64,000 nucleotides of DNA from Azospirillum halopraeferens DSM 3675. GTDB lineage: Bacteria; Pseudomonadota; Alphaproteobacteria; Azospirillales; Azospirillaceae. The notes under the pieces were generated by a model. The model saw only the letters and a program-made list of their open reading frames with translations. It had not been told where the DNA came from and did no database searches. The stretch is taken from the NCBI RefSeq assembly GCF_000429625.1, contig NZ_AUCF01000010.1:1-64000 (forward strand), given 5' to 3'. The position numbers were made by a program, and so were the translations under genes. Within the stretch, counting starts at the first letter, position 1. Each line of letters begins with the position of its first letter. Positions 38,159 to 47,868 of the stretch are shown here, piece by piece.

Positions 38159-39343
38159 ATGTCCGGTGAAACCGAGTTCGGGCCTTACCGCGACGGTGAC
38201 GCCGGCGCGGTGGCCTACCTGGCGCGCCACGCCTTCGGCCTGACGCGCGAGAGTTTCGAGCGGGCGCGCGACCTGTTCGGCGCCGACACCCTGCGCGTGC
38301 TGCGCCGTGCCGGCCGGCCGGCCGGGTCGGCGGCGGTGTGGACGTGGAACCAGTGGTTCGGCGGCCGGCCGGTGCCGTCGCGGGCGGTGGCCTTCGTCAG
38401 CGTCGATCCGGCGGCGCGCGGCGGCGGACTGGCCACCGGGCTGATGCGCGCGGTGCTGGAGGAGGCGCACGGGGCGGGGTGTGCGCTGGCCGTCCTCTAC
38501 GCCGCCACGCAGCCGCTGTACGCCAAGGTCGGCTTCGCGCGCTCCGGGTCGTGGTTCCGCTACCGGATCGCCCCGGACCGCCTGGCCGCCGGTCGCCCCG
38601 GCGCATTGCCGCAGCCCATGGAGACGTTCGACGCGGATGTGCTGGCCGGCCTGCGGCGGCGCGAAGCGGCGCAGGGCAACGGGCTGGTGGAGCGCACCGA
38701 GGCGGCCTGGACCTATGCGCTCCACCCCTTCGGGGAGGAGGGGCGGGCCGATGTCTTCCTTACCGGGCCGGCGGGCGCTCCCGACGGCTATGTGGCGGTG
38801 ATGCCGCCGTCCGGCCGGCGCCTGGTGGTGGTGGACCATTGCGTGCTCAGCGGATCGGCCTTGCGTCGGGTGCGGGACTTTCTGGCCGGCTACCGGTCGA
38901 TGGTGGACGAGATCGTGTGGGTCGGCGGGCCCGAGGACCCCCTGGTCCATGGCGCCCATGAGGCCCGCGCCGCCGTCGATGGCTGGGAAGAGTGGCTGCT
39001 GCGCGTGGTCGATGTGGAGGCGGCGCTGACGGCGCGCGGCTATCCGCCCGGCGCGACCGGCGACCTGACGATCACCGTGGCCGACCCGCTGTTCGCCTGC
39101 AACCACGGGTGTTTCCACCTCACCGTCGCCAACGGCCGTGGCACGGTGACCCGCCCGGCGGACGCCGGTACCGGCGGTCGCGGCGTCCGGCTGTCCGTGG
39201 CGGCGTTGGCGCCGCTCTACACCGGGCACCTCGGGCCGGCGGCGCTGGCCCGCCAGGGCCTCATGGAGGGGACCGCGGACGACCTGGCGACGGCGGCGCG
39301 GCTGTTCGCCGGGCCCCGTCCCTGGATGCCGGACCGCTTCTGA
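38159..39343 (+). CDS. Eis-like GNAT N-acetyltransferase
   Basis: A 394-residue protein with the three-part Eis layout. The N-terminal GNAT domain has the acetyl-CoA loop VDPAARGGGLATGLM (~83-97) and LYAATQPLYAKVGFARSG. A second GNAT-like domain and a C-terminal sterol-carrier-like domain follow (LTITVADPLFACNHGCF). In characterised Eis proteins the C-terminal carboxylate takes part in catalysis, and this one also ends in Phe. Targets may be amines, lysines or aminoglycosides; nothing here decides. It is probably co-transcribed with the acyl-CoA ligase. Confidence 0.85.
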   Translation: MSGETEFGPYRDGDAGAVAYLARHAFGLTRESFERARDLFGADTLRVLRRAGRPAGSAAVWTWNQWFGGRPVPSRAVAFVSVDPAARGGGLATGLMRAVLEEAHGAGCALAVLYAATQPLYAKVGFARSGSWFRYRIAPDRLAAGRPGALPQPMETFDADVLAGLRRREAAQGNGLVERTEAAWTYALHPFGEEGRADVFLTGPAGAPDGYVAVMPPSGRRLVVVDHCVLSGSALRRVRDFLAGYRSMVDEIVWVGGPEDPLVHGAHEARAAVDGWEEWLLRVVDVEAALTARGYPPGATGDLTITVADPLFACNHGCFHLTVANGRGTVTRPADAGTGGRGVRLSVAALAPLYTGHLGPAALARQGLMEGTADDLATAARLFAGPRPWMPDRF

Positions 39344-39386
39344 GACGCTGCGTCGCAAAATAAGCAAAGGCCGATCCATTGGTTAT

Positions 39387-39396
39387 GCGACGTCGC
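39387..39396. promoter_or_regulatory. palindrome upstream of the chemoreceptor gene
   Basis: GCGACGTCGC is a perfect 10-bp palindrome in the AT-richer 130-bp gap before the chemoreceptor start. A related TGCGTCGCA lies at about 39349-39357. It may be a regulator site, but no regulator gene is near. Confidence 0.25.
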
Positions 39397-39474
39397 GTCA
39401 TCTGTAAAACGAGAAATTAACGTTTATGATTTATGGGTATTAGAGTTTATGCGCCGAATGCCGGGGAAGCCACT

Positions 39475-41886
39475 ATGACGATCGGGACGCGCATAGCGCT
39501 GGGATTTGCAACCGTTCTGCTGCTGACGGTGGCGGTTGCCTTCGTCGGGTGGAACAGCTTGCGCACCTATGCCGAGCGGGTGGAGTTCGCTGCCCACACG
39601 GCGGAGCTTGACGCGCGCCTCAACGCCGTCCGTCTCGAAGAGGCCCGGTTCGTCAGTGAGCGCGGCTCGGTACCCGCGACCGGAGTCACCGGCCTGATCG
39701 ACGCCTTGCGCGCGGAAGCGGAGGAAACGCGCCGGGCGCTCGGGGCGGGCAAGGGCGGCGCGCTGGTCGGCGACATCCTGTCGGGCATCGAAGGCTATCG
39801 CGATGCCTTCGCCCGGTTCGCCGCCCAGGACACCGAGGCGGCCGCCCGCACCCGGTCGATGGCCGAAAGCGCGCGGGCGCTGCGGGTCGTGGCGGAGAAG
39901 ATCGGTCTTCAGCAGACCGAGCGTTACGACAACAACATGATCAGTTTCAACGACGCGGCGCTGGCCGCCCGTCACAGCCGCGACACCGCCGACGTCGCCG
40001 ACCGACTGATCGAGCATCTGCTGGAGGTCCGCCGCCTGCAGGGCGAGTTCGTGCGCACGCGCGACGCCGGGATCATCACGGCGGCCGACGAGCGTCTGGG
40101 CGAACTGCTGGCCAACGCGGAGCTGCTGCACGCGGAGGTGGTCGGCACCAACGACGAGGAACTGGCGGAGCACATCGTCGCCGCCGTCCAGGCGTATCGC
40201 GACACCCTGGCCGAACAGGCCGTCTACGCCGCCGGTGAGGACGATGAGACCTTCCAGGCCCGCATGCTGATCCTCGATCGCCAGGCCGTGCAGGTGCAGG
40301 ACCTCGCCCACGACATGCAGGACAACCAGATCGCGGTCGCCACCGCCCTTCAGGGGGCGGCCGACTTTGCCAGCGAAGAGGTGAACGAGGCGGTTCTGCT
40401 GAGCGGTCTGGCCATGCGCCTCAACACCGCGGCCCAGGCCGCCATGCTGGGCGAGCGCGACTACCGCCTGCGGGGCGGCGACGAGACGCGGGCCGCCGTC
40501 GCGTCCGCGGTGGCGGACATCCGCGACCTGGCCCGCCGGGCCGGCGAACTGCTGGTCGATGCCGAAGGCAAGGAGCTGATTGCCGCCGCCGGCACCGCGG
40601 TGGACGCCTTCGATCAGAGCTTCGCGGCCCTCGTCACCGCCGTGGAGGCGCAGCGCGCGGCATCGGCGGCCATGGCCCGGGCGGCCACGGCGGTGAGCGG
40701 CGACGTCTCGCGGCTGGTCGCCCTGCAGCGCGACGAGCGGGAGGAGGGGCGGGCCAACGCCGGCCTGTTCATCGCCATCGGCGCCGCCGTCGCCCTGGCG
40801 CTGGGCGCGGTGCTCGCCTGGTTTATCGACCGCGCCATCACCGTGCCCATGCGCGCCCTGACGCGCGCCATGGACCGGCTGGCCGAGGGCGACCTGTCCA
40901 CCGACATCCCCGGAACCGACCGGCGGGACGAGCTGCGCCACATGGCCAACGCACTGGGCGTCTTCAAGGCCAACGCCCTGGAGATGCGGCGCATGGAGGA
41001 CGAGCGGGAGGGCATGCGCAAGCAGATCGAGGCCGACCGCCGCCGCGCGATGAACGAGTTCGCCAACGGCTTCGAGGCGGCGGTCAGCGGCGTCGTGCAG
41101 ACCCTGTCCGCCTCCGCCGACACGCTGGGCCGCGACGCCCAGGAGATGTCGTCCGACGCGGCGCTGACCAACGCCAAGTCGCAGGCGGTGGCGTCGGCGT
41201 CGGAGCAGGCGTCCAGCAACGTCCAGACCGTGGCCGCGGCGGCGGAGGAACTGTCGGCGTCGGTGGCGGAGATCTCCCGCCAGCTCACCGCCAGTTCCCG
41301 CGCCGCCCAGGACGCGGCGGAGAAGGCGCGTCAGACCAACAGCATCGTCGAAGGGCTGGCCGACGCCGCTCAGCGCATCGGACAGGTCGTCGATCTGATC
41401 GGCGAGATCGCCGAGCAGACCAATCTCCTGGCGCTCAACGCCACCATCGAGGCGGCGCGCGCCGGCGAGGCGGGCAAGGGATTCGCGGTGGTCGCCACGG
41501 AGGTGAAGAACTTGGCCGGCCAGACCGCCCGGGCGACCGAGGAGATCTCCAGCCAGGTGGCGCAGATGCAATCGGCGACCGGCGGGGCGGTGGGGGCCAT
41601 CCGCACCATTTCCGACGCCGTCGACACCATCAGCAACACCGTCACCGGCATCGCCGAGGCGATGACCCAGCAGGGTACGGCAACCCGCGAGATCGCCGCC
41701 AACGTCCATCAGGCCGCGGAAGGCACCCAGGAGGTGAAGCGCAACATCACCGAGGTGACCACCGCCGCCAGCAAGACCGGCAGCGCCGCCGACGCGGTGC
41801 TGTCCGCCTCGCGCGAGCTGTCCCGCCAGGCGGAGATGCTGCGTGGCGAGGTGCGCGGCTTCCTCAACAAGGTGCGCTCGGCCTGA
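39475..41886 (+). CDS. methyl-accepting chemotaxis protein
   Basis: An 803-residue chemoreceptor with TM1 (~7-25) and a long helical periplasmic sensor (~30-430). Helical-bimodular-type heptads such as [14 protein letters not shown] are visible. TM2 follows (~440-462), then HAMP ([20 protein letters not shown]) and a C-terminal signalling hairpin with the strongly conserved tip [23 protein letters not shown] at 39475 is preferred over 39433 because the latter adds residues before the membrane helix. The ligand is unknown. No che genes are nearby, so it is an orphan receptor. Confidence 0.93.
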   Translation: MTIGTRIALGFATVLLLTVAVAFVGWNSLRTYAERVEFAAHTAELDARLNAVRLEEARFVSERGSVPATGVTGLIDALRAEAEETRRALGAGKGGALVGDILSGIEGYRDAFARFAAQDTEAAARTRSMAESARALRVVAEKIGLQQTERYDNNMISFNDAALAARHSRDTADVADRLIEHLLEVRRLQGEFVRTRDAGIITAADERLGELLANAELLHAEVVGTNDEELAEHIVAAVQAYRDTLAEQAVYAAGEDDETFQARMLILDRQAVQVQDLAHDMQDNQIAVATALQGAADFASEEVNEAVLLSGLAMRLNTAAQAAMLGERDYRLRGGDETRAAVASAVADIRDLARRAGELLVDAEGKELIAAAGTAVDAFDQSFAALVTAVEAQRAASAAMARAATAVSGDVSRLVALQRDEREEGRANAGLFIAIGAAVALALGAVLAWFIDRAITVPMRALTRAMDRLAEGDLSTDIPGTDRRDELRHMANALGVFKANALEMRRMEDEREGMRKQIEADRRRAMNEFANGFEAAVSGVVQTLSASADTLGRDAQEMSSDAALTNAKSQAVASASEQASSNVQTVAAAAEELSASVAEISRQLTASSRAAQDAAEKARQTNSIVEGLADAAQRIGQVVDLIGEIAEQTNLLALNATIEAARAGEAGKGFAVVATEVKNLAGQTARATEEISSQVAQMQSATGGAVGAIRTISDAVDTISNTVTGIAEAMTQQGTATREIAANVHQAAEGTQEVKRNITEVTTAASKTGSAADAVLSASRELSRQAEMLRGEVRGFLNKVRSA

Positions 41887-41910
41887 CGGCCGCAGCCCTC
41901 GAGGGGGCCG
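41887..41910. terminator. possible bidirectional hairpin between convergent genes
   Basis: Nested inverted repeats (CGGCC...GGCCG around CCCTCGAGGG) fill the short gap between the chemoreceptor and the convergent ABC1-kinase gene. There is no clear T-run. Confidence 0.3.
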
Positions 41911-41920
41911 CCGCCCGGTA

Positions 41921-43267
41921 TCACGCCGGCAGCGGCACCCCGTGCGCGGTCAGGGCGACGCGCTGGCGTTCGGCCAGGGCATCCGCGTCGAAATCGCGGA
42001 TCAGGTCCTGGAACAGCCGGAACCAGTTCACCTCCGCCTTCAGGTGCAGGAAGACCGAGCCCAGGCCGATGGCGGCGCGGTCCATGAAGACGAACTCCCG
42101 CGGTATCTCCACCCCGCCCACCCGGCGCAATTCGGCGTGCACCCGCTCCGCCGTCTCGCGGCCGTAATGGCCGGCGTTGGTTTCCTCGATGCGCCGCGCG
42201 CGGTCGTCCATGATGGGGGCGTAGACGAAGCGCGCCCAGATGTTCAGCACCTCCACCAGCTCCTTCGACGGGTTGGCGAATCCCCAGGTGCGGTAAGCGG
42301 CGACCGCCGCCTCCTCGTCGTCGGTGCGCAGGGCGTTGTAGAGGTCGATCACCCCCTTGACGAAGCCGGGCGGGAAGACCCGGATGCAGCCGAAGTCCAG
42401 CAGGTTGACCGAGCGGTCGGGGCGGACCGTGTAGTTGCCCAGGTGCGGATCCCCGTGGATGACGCCGTAGCAGTAGAAGGGCACGTACCACGCGCGGAAC
42501 ATGTTCATGGCCAGGTCGTCGCGGGACTCCGGATGGTCGGCGACGAAGTCCAGGATCTTGCGACCGTCCAGCCATTCCATGGTGAGCAGCCGGCGGGTCG
42601 ACAGCTCCGGCAGCACGCGCGGCACGTGAACGCCCGGCGTGTCCGCCAGCATGGCGCGGTAGAGGGCGGCGTGGCGGGCCTCCAGCGCGTAGTCCAGCTC
42701 CTCGCGCAGGCGGTCGCCGATCTCCGCGTGGATCTGGCGGGTGGACACGGCGCTGTCGTAGCGTTCGAAGATGGCGAAGATCACGCGGAGCTGCCGCAGG
42801 TCCGCCTCCACGGCCGAGGCCATGTCGGGGTATTGCAGCTTGCAGGCCAGGCGGCTCCCGTCCGGAGCCTCCGCCCGGTGCACCTGTCCCAGCGACGCCG
42901 CTGCCGCCGCCGTGTGCTCGAAACTCTTGAACAGGGTGTGCCAGCGCGGCCCCAGTTCCGCCGTCATGCGGCGCCGGACGAAGGGCCAGCCCATGGACGG
43001 GGCGTCGGCCTGAAGCTGCGACAGCTCCGCCACATATTCCCGCGGCAGGGCGTCGGGAATGGTGGCGAGGATCTGCGCCACCTTCATCAGCGGGCCCTTC
43101 AGCCCGCCGAGTGCCGCGCGCAGTTCGGCGGCGTGGCGTTCCCGCTCCGGGCGGATGCCGAGGACGCGCTCCCCGGCGACGCGGGCGGCAAAGCCCCCCA
43201 CGGCGGTGCCGACCCGCGCGTACCGCGCCAGCCGCCCGCCCAGCGTGTTCATTTCTCGATCGGACAT
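41921..43267 (-). CDS. ABC1/AarF (UbiB-type) atypical kinase
   Basis: A 448-residue ABC1-family protein with KGPLMKVAQILATIPDALP (the KxGQ-like extension, here KVAQ) and an alanine-rich loop AAAAASLGQVHRAE. It also has Lys in ACKLQYPD, the catalytic loop IHGDPHLGNY and DFG in NLLDFGCIRVFP. UbiB/Coq8 members support ubiquinone synthesis or lipid handling as ATPases. No C-terminal membrane pair is obvious, unlike UbiB itself. The start at 43267 has no clear ribosome site; ATG at 43252 is an alternative. Confidence 0.85.
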   Translation of the reverse strand: MSDREMNTLGGRLARYARVGTAVGGFAARVAGERVLGIRPERERHAAELRAALGGLKGPLMKVAQILATIPDALPREYVAELSQLQADAPSMGWPFVRRRMTAELGPRWHTLFKSFEHTAAAAASLGQVHRAEAPDGSRLACKLQYPDMASAVEADLRQLRVIFAIFERYDSAVSTRQIHAEIGDRLREELDYALEARHAALYRAMLADTPGVHVPRVLPELSTRRLLTMEWLDGRKILDFVADHPESRDDLAMNMFRAWYVPFYCYGVIHGDPHLGNYTVRPDRSVNLLDFGCIRVFPPGFVKGVIDLYNALRTDDEEAAVAAYRTWGFANPSKELVEVLNIWARFVYAPIMDDRARRIEETNAGHYGRETAERVHAELRRVGGVEIPREFVFMDRAAIGLGSVFLHLKAEVNWFRLFQDLIRDFDADALAERQRVALTAHGVPLPA

Positions 43268-43386
43268 GGTGGGTAAATGGGTGCGTGGCGGCGTCCCGGC
43301 CAGGGGCGGCCGCCCGTGCTTGACCGCGGGCGGGCAGGGCGGGCAGGGTGCCGGCGGTGTGCGAAGCAAAGGGGAGGTGCTGCGGA

Positions 43387-44154
43387 ATGCTGCCACGGAT
43401 GGGGGTGATCGGGCCGGTCGCGGCGGTCCTGGTGTCGGGGGCGGCGGCCACCGCGGCGGCGGCGGACCGCGGCGTCTATCTGCGCGCCGACCTGACCTAC
43501 GATTGGTCGCGGTCGACCGAGTACAATGATTGGAACTGTGGCGGCACCGATCCGACGCGGGTGCCGCTCTATGGCTGCGACGCCCGGGCCGCCGGCGACT
43601 TCGGCGGCAGCCCCGGCGTCGGCGTGGGCATCGGCTACCGCTTCAGCCCGCTGTTGCGGGCCGACGCCACGCTGACCTACCGCCGGGGCTGGACCTTTTC
43701 CGGACAGGCGAACTTCCCCGTCGCCGGCGACCAGCCGGTCGCAGGCGACGCCACCACGCTGACCGGGATGCTCAACGGCTATGTCGACCTGGCGCCCCTG
43801 GTGCCGGGCGGGCTCGGCCGTTTCCAACCCTATGTGGGTGCCGGTGTCGGCCTGTCCTACAACCGGACCGACGAGGTGGACCTGGCCTTCTCCGCGCTGG
43901 ACCAGCACGTCATTGCGCCGGGCGGCTGGCACAGTTCGCTCGCCTGGCAGGTGAGCGCCGGCACCGGGATCGTCCTGACGGAGGCGCTGACCCTGGACAT
44001 CGCCTACCGCTATACCGACCTTGGCCGCCTGCAAACCGAGGCTGGCGAGGCGCCGCGCCTGCGCGCCGGCGCCCTGCGGATGCTGGCCATCGACGGCACC
44101 GAGGCCCGCCTGCGGGCGCACGGCATCCAGGCGGGCCTGCGCTACGCGTTCTGA
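43387..44154 (+). CDS. outer-membrane beta-barrel protein (OmpA/porin-like surface antigen type)
   Basis: GGGGAGG precedes the ATG. The signal peptide is residues ~1-26 (cut near AAA-AD). The mature 230 residues show alternating amphipathic strands: GVYLRADLTYDWSRS, GVGVGIGYRFSPLLRADATL, QPYVGAGVGLSYN and LDIAYRYTDLG. It ends HGIQAGLRYAF, with the terminal Phe that is the barrel-assembly signal. An eight-stranded barrel is likely. Two cysteines in the first loop (NWNCGG, LYGCDA) may form a disulfide. Function is unknown. Confidence 0.85.
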   Translation: MLPRMGVIGPVAAVLVSGAAATAAAADRGVYLRADLTYDWSRSTEYNDWNCGGTDPTRVPLYGCDARAAGDFGGSPGVGVGIGYRFSPLLRADATLTYRRGWTFSGQANFPVAGDQPVAGDATTLTGMLNGYVDLAPLVPGGLGRFQPYVGAGVGLSYNRTDEVDLAFSALDQHVIAPGGWHSSLAWQVSAGTGIVLTEALTLDIAYRYTDLGRLQTEAGEAPRLRAGALRMLAIDGTEARLRAHGIQAGLRYAF

Positions 44155-44161
44155 GGTCGGT

Positions 44162-45982
44162 TCAGCCCTGCACCGTCCAGGCGATGCGGGCGGGCGTCTC
44201 GCCGGCGTCGGGGGAGCCGATGACGATCTCCCCCGCCCCCTCCAGGACACAGCTCTCGCCATCGGTCAGCAGCGTGGTGCGATCGCCCTGCACCACGCGG
44301 GTGCCGTTGCGGCTGCTGTCGGTCAGCACGAAGCGGTCGTCGCGCAGGGCGACGGCGGCGTGGTGGCGCGAGGCCGACGGGACGGGCAGCACGACCTGGC
44401 AGTCGCGCGACCGGCCGATCACCAGTTCCGGCCCATCGTCGGGAATGGCGTGATGGCGGCCGTCCATGGTCAGCATCAGCCGGCGGGTGGTGGCCGGAAC
44501 GGCGGCCAGGTTGATGGTCTCGATGGTCCGTTCCAGCGCCGGAAGCAGGCGGACGCTGTCCACGGTCATGGCGGCGATCTTGGCCAGGAGCTGCTCGGTC
44601 AGCAGGTTCGGCACGCCGGCCGCCCGCAGGCGCCGGCCCAGCCCCTCGCGCACGCCGCCCATCGTCACTCCGGCGGGTGCAAGGTCGCGGGCCGTGCGCA
44701 CGGTGGCAAAGATGCCGGCCACCTGCTGCACCAGCCAGCTCATCCGCCGCCGCCCGAACGGGCTGGTGGCGAGGTCGAGCATATAGCCGATCCGCGCGGC
44801 CGGTGAGGCCAGCCAGCCGGCCAGACGCTGCACCGCCATCTCGAACGGCAGATCGTCACCGCCGTGCGCGAAGACCGTCTTGGCCCGGCGGGTCAGCGCC
44901 GCCGCCATGGCGGGCCCGCCGCGGTACCCGTCCGCGGCGGCCAGCCGGTCCGCGATGATCCGGAAGGCGATGCCTTCCGCCGGGCCGCCGGTGCGCGTCA
45001 GCGGCGTGCGCCCGTCCAGGCCGCCGGCGATGCGGTGCAGCAGCGCGTCGCACACCTGCGGGAAGTCGCCGGACGCGACGGCGTTGGACAGGGCCAGCAG
45101 CTCCGCCGTGTGGGGCAGGCGGTCGTCCAGCTCGCCGCTCAGGGTCGCGGCCAGGCTGTTGAGGGCGGCACCCAGATCAGGCGCATAACCGATCAGGGCG
45201 CGGATCGGCTCTCGCCCGTCGATGGTTTCGCACAGCAACTCGTCCAGGATGGTCGCCTCGGGGCCGGACCGGCCGTCGTGCAGGCGCAGCAGGGCCGCCA
45301 CCTTGGCGGGCCAGTCGCGGGCCGGCTCCAGCAGGGCGGCGACGGCGTGGGTGATCACCCGGTCCAGTTCCTCCGCCGGGCGCAGGGCCCGGGCGTCGGC
45401 GAGCAGCGCGCCGAGGCCGTGGCGCCGCAGCGCCAGGTCGAAGGGCGCCAGATCGGTGCTGTCCCGGGCCAGCGCCGTGACCGCGGCGAACAGGCGCAGC
45501 AGGGCGTCGTACCGTTCCGACGCGGTCACCCCCAGGTCCGGCGCCTGGAGCGCCGCAAGCCGGCTGATGCCGGGGTTGAACAGGGTCGCCTCGCGCTCGA
45601 AATAGCGCAGCGGGTAGTAGTGGTGCAGCCGTTCCGCCGGGATCGTCCCCTGATCGTCGCAGTAGGCGCGAAACAGCCGCAGCAGCGTCATCCGGCTCTC
45701 GAACCCATAGACCGCCATGACGTCGCCGCACACCGCGGCCCGGTCGATGGTGGAGATGGTGATGACCTTGCCGCCGCCGCGGTAGGCTTTTTCGAAGACG
45801 GTTTCCTCGCGCCCGGCCGCGTTGACCCGGAGAACGCGCACGACCCCGTATTTCGCCTGCGCCAGCAGATAGCGGGCGCGCTCCATGGCCGGCCGTTCCT
45901 CGGCGTAGACGCCGTCGATGTTGGGGCGTCCGCCCTGCTCGACGACGACCTCGTATGTCGGTTCCCGGCGGCGCGCGGCCAT
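44162..45982 (-). CDS. large protein with C-terminal FHA domain
   Basis: It is 606 residues long. The last ~90 form an FHA phosphothreonine-binding domain: ELVIGRSRDCQVVLP, the SxxH core as SASRHHA, and LTDSSRNGTRVVQG. The first ~500 residues are predicted mostly helical, soluble and without a family I recognise. The opening block (YEVVVEQGGRPNIDGVYAEE) is reminiscent of a small cytosolic sensor fold. No kinase or secretion-system genes lie beside it, so the phosphoprotein partner is unknown. ATG at 45982 is taken from the conserved-looking opening. Confidence 0.7.
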   Translation of the reverse strand: MAARRREPTYEVVVEQGGRPNIDGVYAEERPAMERARYLLAQAKYGVVRVLRVNAAGREETVFEKAYRGGGKVITISTIDRAAVCGDVMAVYGFESRMTLLRLFRAYCDDQGTIPAERLHHYYPLRYFEREATLFNPGISRLAALQAPDLGVTASERYDALLRLFAAVTALARDSTDLAPFDLALRRHGLGALLADARALRPAEELDRVITHAVAALLEPARDWPAKVAALLRLHDGRSGPEATILDELLCETIDGREPIRALIGYAPDLGAALNSLAATLSGELDDRLPHTAELLALSNAVASGDFPQVCDALLHRIAGGLDGRTPLTRTGGPAEGIAFRIIADRLAAADGYRGGPAMAAALTRRAKTVFAHGGDDLPFEMAVQRLAGWLASPAARIGYMLDLATSPFGRRRMSWLVQQVAGIFATVRTARDLAPAGVTMGGVREGLGRRLRAAGVPNLLTEQLLAKIAAMTVDSVRLLPALERTIETINLAAVPATTRRLMLTMDGRHHAIPDDGPELVIGRSRDCQVVLPVPSASRHHAAVALRDDRFVLTDSSRNGTRVVQGDRTTLLTDGESCVLEGAGEIVIGSPDAGETPARIAWTVQG

Positions 45983-46088
45983 GGCGTCTCCTCATCCCGC
46001 CCCGATTCTATCGCACGTCGGCGGAATCCGCGGCAAGCCCGTGTTTTTCCACCGCCGACGGGGGCCGTTCCGGGCTATGGTCCCGGCC

Positions 46089-47507
46089 ATGCCTGCCATT
46101 TTCCTGCGCTTGCGCCGCACCGCCACGGGCTCGTTGCTCGTGCTCCTCCTGTTGGTCACCGCCGCCGCAGCCGGCGCGGCACCGCCGGACCGCGCCATGG
46201 CCGACGCCACCGTCGGCTATCTGCTGTTCGACGCCGCCGATGGCCGCGTCCTGGAGGAGCGGCAGGCCGACCGGCCGTTCATTCCCGCTTCCGTGGCCAA
46301 GCTGGTCACCGCCACGGCGGCGCTGGCGGTGCTGGGGGCCGAGCACCGGTTCACCACCCGTCTCGACGCCGCCGGGACGGTGCGCGACGGGGTGCTGCAT
46401 GGTGACCTGATCCTGGTGGGCGGCGGCGATCCGACGCTCGCGACCGGCGACCTCCCGGTGTTGCTCGACCGGCTGGCCGCGGCCGGGGTGCACCGGGTGA
46501 CCGGCCGCTTCCTCTACGACGCCTCCGCCCTGCCGGAGGTGCCGGTGATCGATGCGGGCCAGCCGGTCAGCGCCGGCTACAACACCGGCGTCAGCGCCCT
46601 GTCGCTGAACTACAACCGCTTCCAGCTCGTGTGGGAACGTGACGGGGCGGGGCGTGTGTCGGCCCGCGCGTTCTCGGTCGCCGATGCCGGGCGTACACCC
46701 CTGGACAGCGTCGGCATCGACGTGGCCGCATCCGGCCCGGTCCCCTTCATTCCCGTTGAAGCCAAGGAGGGGGAGCGCTGGCGCCTCGCCCCGGGGGCGG
46801 GCGCGTCGGGCCGCGCCTGGCTGCCGCTGGCGCGGCCGGCGGCGGCGGCGGCCCACGTCTTCCGCCGTCTGGCGGCGGACCGCGGTCTGGCGCTGCCGGC
46901 TCCCACCGCGGGGCGCTCCCCGGCGGATGCGATGCCCCTGGCGGAGCACCGCAGCGCGACCCTCGACCGCATCGTCGCGGGTCTGCTGAAGCACTCCAAC
47001 AACCTGACGGCGGAGCTGATCGGTCTGGCGACGGCGCGACGCCTGAACCCTGCCGTGGCGACGCTGGCGGACTCCGCCGCCGTGGTGGACGGCTGGCTGA
47101 CGGCGCAGGCGCCGCAGGCGGACTGGCGCGGCTTGCGCCACGCCAACCATTCGGGACTGTCGCCGGCGTCGCGGGCGACCCCCCGCCAGGTGGCGGCGGT
47201 GCTGCACCTCGGCGGTGCGCCCCTCGCCTCCCTGCTGCCGGCGGGCGACGAGGAGGGGCCATTGCCGGGCGTGCGGGCCAAGTCCGGCACGCTCGCCTAC
47301 GCCAAGGGTCTGGCCGGCGAAGTCCGCGCCGCCTCGGGGCGCCGCCTGGGGTTCGTGCTGTTCATCGGCGACGACGGCCGCCGCCGGGCGCTCGACGCCG
47401 CCATGGACCTCCGCGTCGCCGAAATGCCGCCGGAAGCGCGCGCCTGGCTCGTCCGGGCCCGCGCCATGCAGGCCGAGCTGGTCGCCGGCTGGGCGGCGCG
47501 GTACTGA
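46089..47507 (+). CDS. dacB: D-alanyl-D-alanine carboxypeptidase/endopeptidase, PBP4 type
   Basis: A signal peptide (~1-27) precedes a peptidase S13 domain of 472 residues with all three active-site motifs: SxxK as PASVAKL, SxN as HSNNLTAELI and KTG-like RAKSGTLAYAKG. The inserted domain typical of PBP4 carries LVGGGDPTL and NTGVSALSLNYNRF. It trims peptidoglycan peptides in the periplasm. ATG at 46089 is used; ATG at 46077 would add four residues. It belongs to a wall-related neighbourhood (DUF882, L,D-transpeptidase). Confidence 0.9.
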   Translation: MPAIFLRLRRTATGSLLVLLLLVTAAAAGAAPPDRAMADATVGYLLFDAADGRVLEERQADRPFIPASVAKLVTATAALAVLGAEHRFTTRLDAAGTVRDGVLHGDLILVGGGDPTLATGDLPVLLDRLAAAGVHRVTGRFLYDASALPEVPVIDAGQPVSAGYNTGVSALSLNYNRFQLVWERDGAGRVSARAFSVADAGRTPLDSVGIDVAASGPVPFIPVEAKEGERWRLAPGAGASGRAWLPLARPAAAAAHVFRRLAADRGLALPAPTAGRSPADAMPLAEHRSATLDRIVAGLLKHSNNLTAELIGLATARRLNPAVATLADSAAVVDGWLTAQAPQADWRGLRHANHSGLSPASRATPRQVAAVLHLGGAPLASLLPAGDEEGPLPGVRAKSGTLAYAKGLAGEVRAASGRRLGFVLFIGDDGRRRALDAAMDLRVAEMPPEARAWLVRARAMQAELVAGWAARY

Positions 47508-47509
47508 AC

Positions 47510-47523
47510 TTGATCCCCGTCAA
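47510..47523 (+). promoter_or_regulatory. FNR/FixK-type box upstream of the DUF6455 gene
   Basis: TTGATCCCCGTCAA matches TTGAT-N4-(A/G)TCAA with only the usual alphaproteobacterial A-to-G change. A -10-like CATGCT at 47546-47551 would put the transcript start near 47558, with the box centre at about -41, the class II activation position. A start codon with GGAGG follows at 47587. Confidence 0.7.
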
Positions 47524-47586
47524 ACCGCCGCGAGCGGCGGCGTGCCATGCTCCCATCCCAAGTCCCGTGGAACGGAGGATTCGGAC

Positions 47587-47856
47587 GTGTTCGAGTGGAT
47601 GGACGGTCGGGCGGACCTGATCATCGCCATGGCCCGGCGGCTGGAAGTGGACCTGCCCGCCGCCTGCACCAACGGGGGCGCCGAGCGGTACGGCGCCATG
47701 GCCCGCGCCTGTCTGGTCTGCGGTGCCACCGAGACCTGCCGGGCCTGGCTGGCGGAGGGACGGGCCGATGGGCGGCACCGGCGCTTCTGCCCCAACGCGG
47801 AACGCTTCGAGATCCTGCGCACCTACGCCGATCGCGAGACCTGCCGCGCCGCTTGA
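47587..47856 (+). CDS. DUF6455 family small cysteine-rich protein
   Basis: It has 89 residues from GTG at 47587, eight bases after GGAGG. The pattern LEVDLPAACTNGGAERYGAM, then CLVCGATETC and RRFCPNAERFEIL, is that of DUF6455. These are short alphaproteobacterial proteins with four to five conserved cysteines that could bind iron or zinc. An FNR/FixK-type box 64-77 bp upstream suggests low-oxygen induction. The biochemical role is not established. Confidence 0.8.
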   Translation: MFEWMDGRADLIIAMARRLEVDLPAACTNGGAERYGAMARACLVCGATETCRAWLAEGRADGRHRRFCPNAERFEILRTYADRETCRAA

Positions 47857-47868
47857 CGCCGGCGCGGT

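Noticed and set aside
39361..39400. Sigma-28-type promoter before the chemoreceptor
   Set aside because: GCCGAT occurs, but the TAA-like upstream part is only about five bases away instead of about fifteen.
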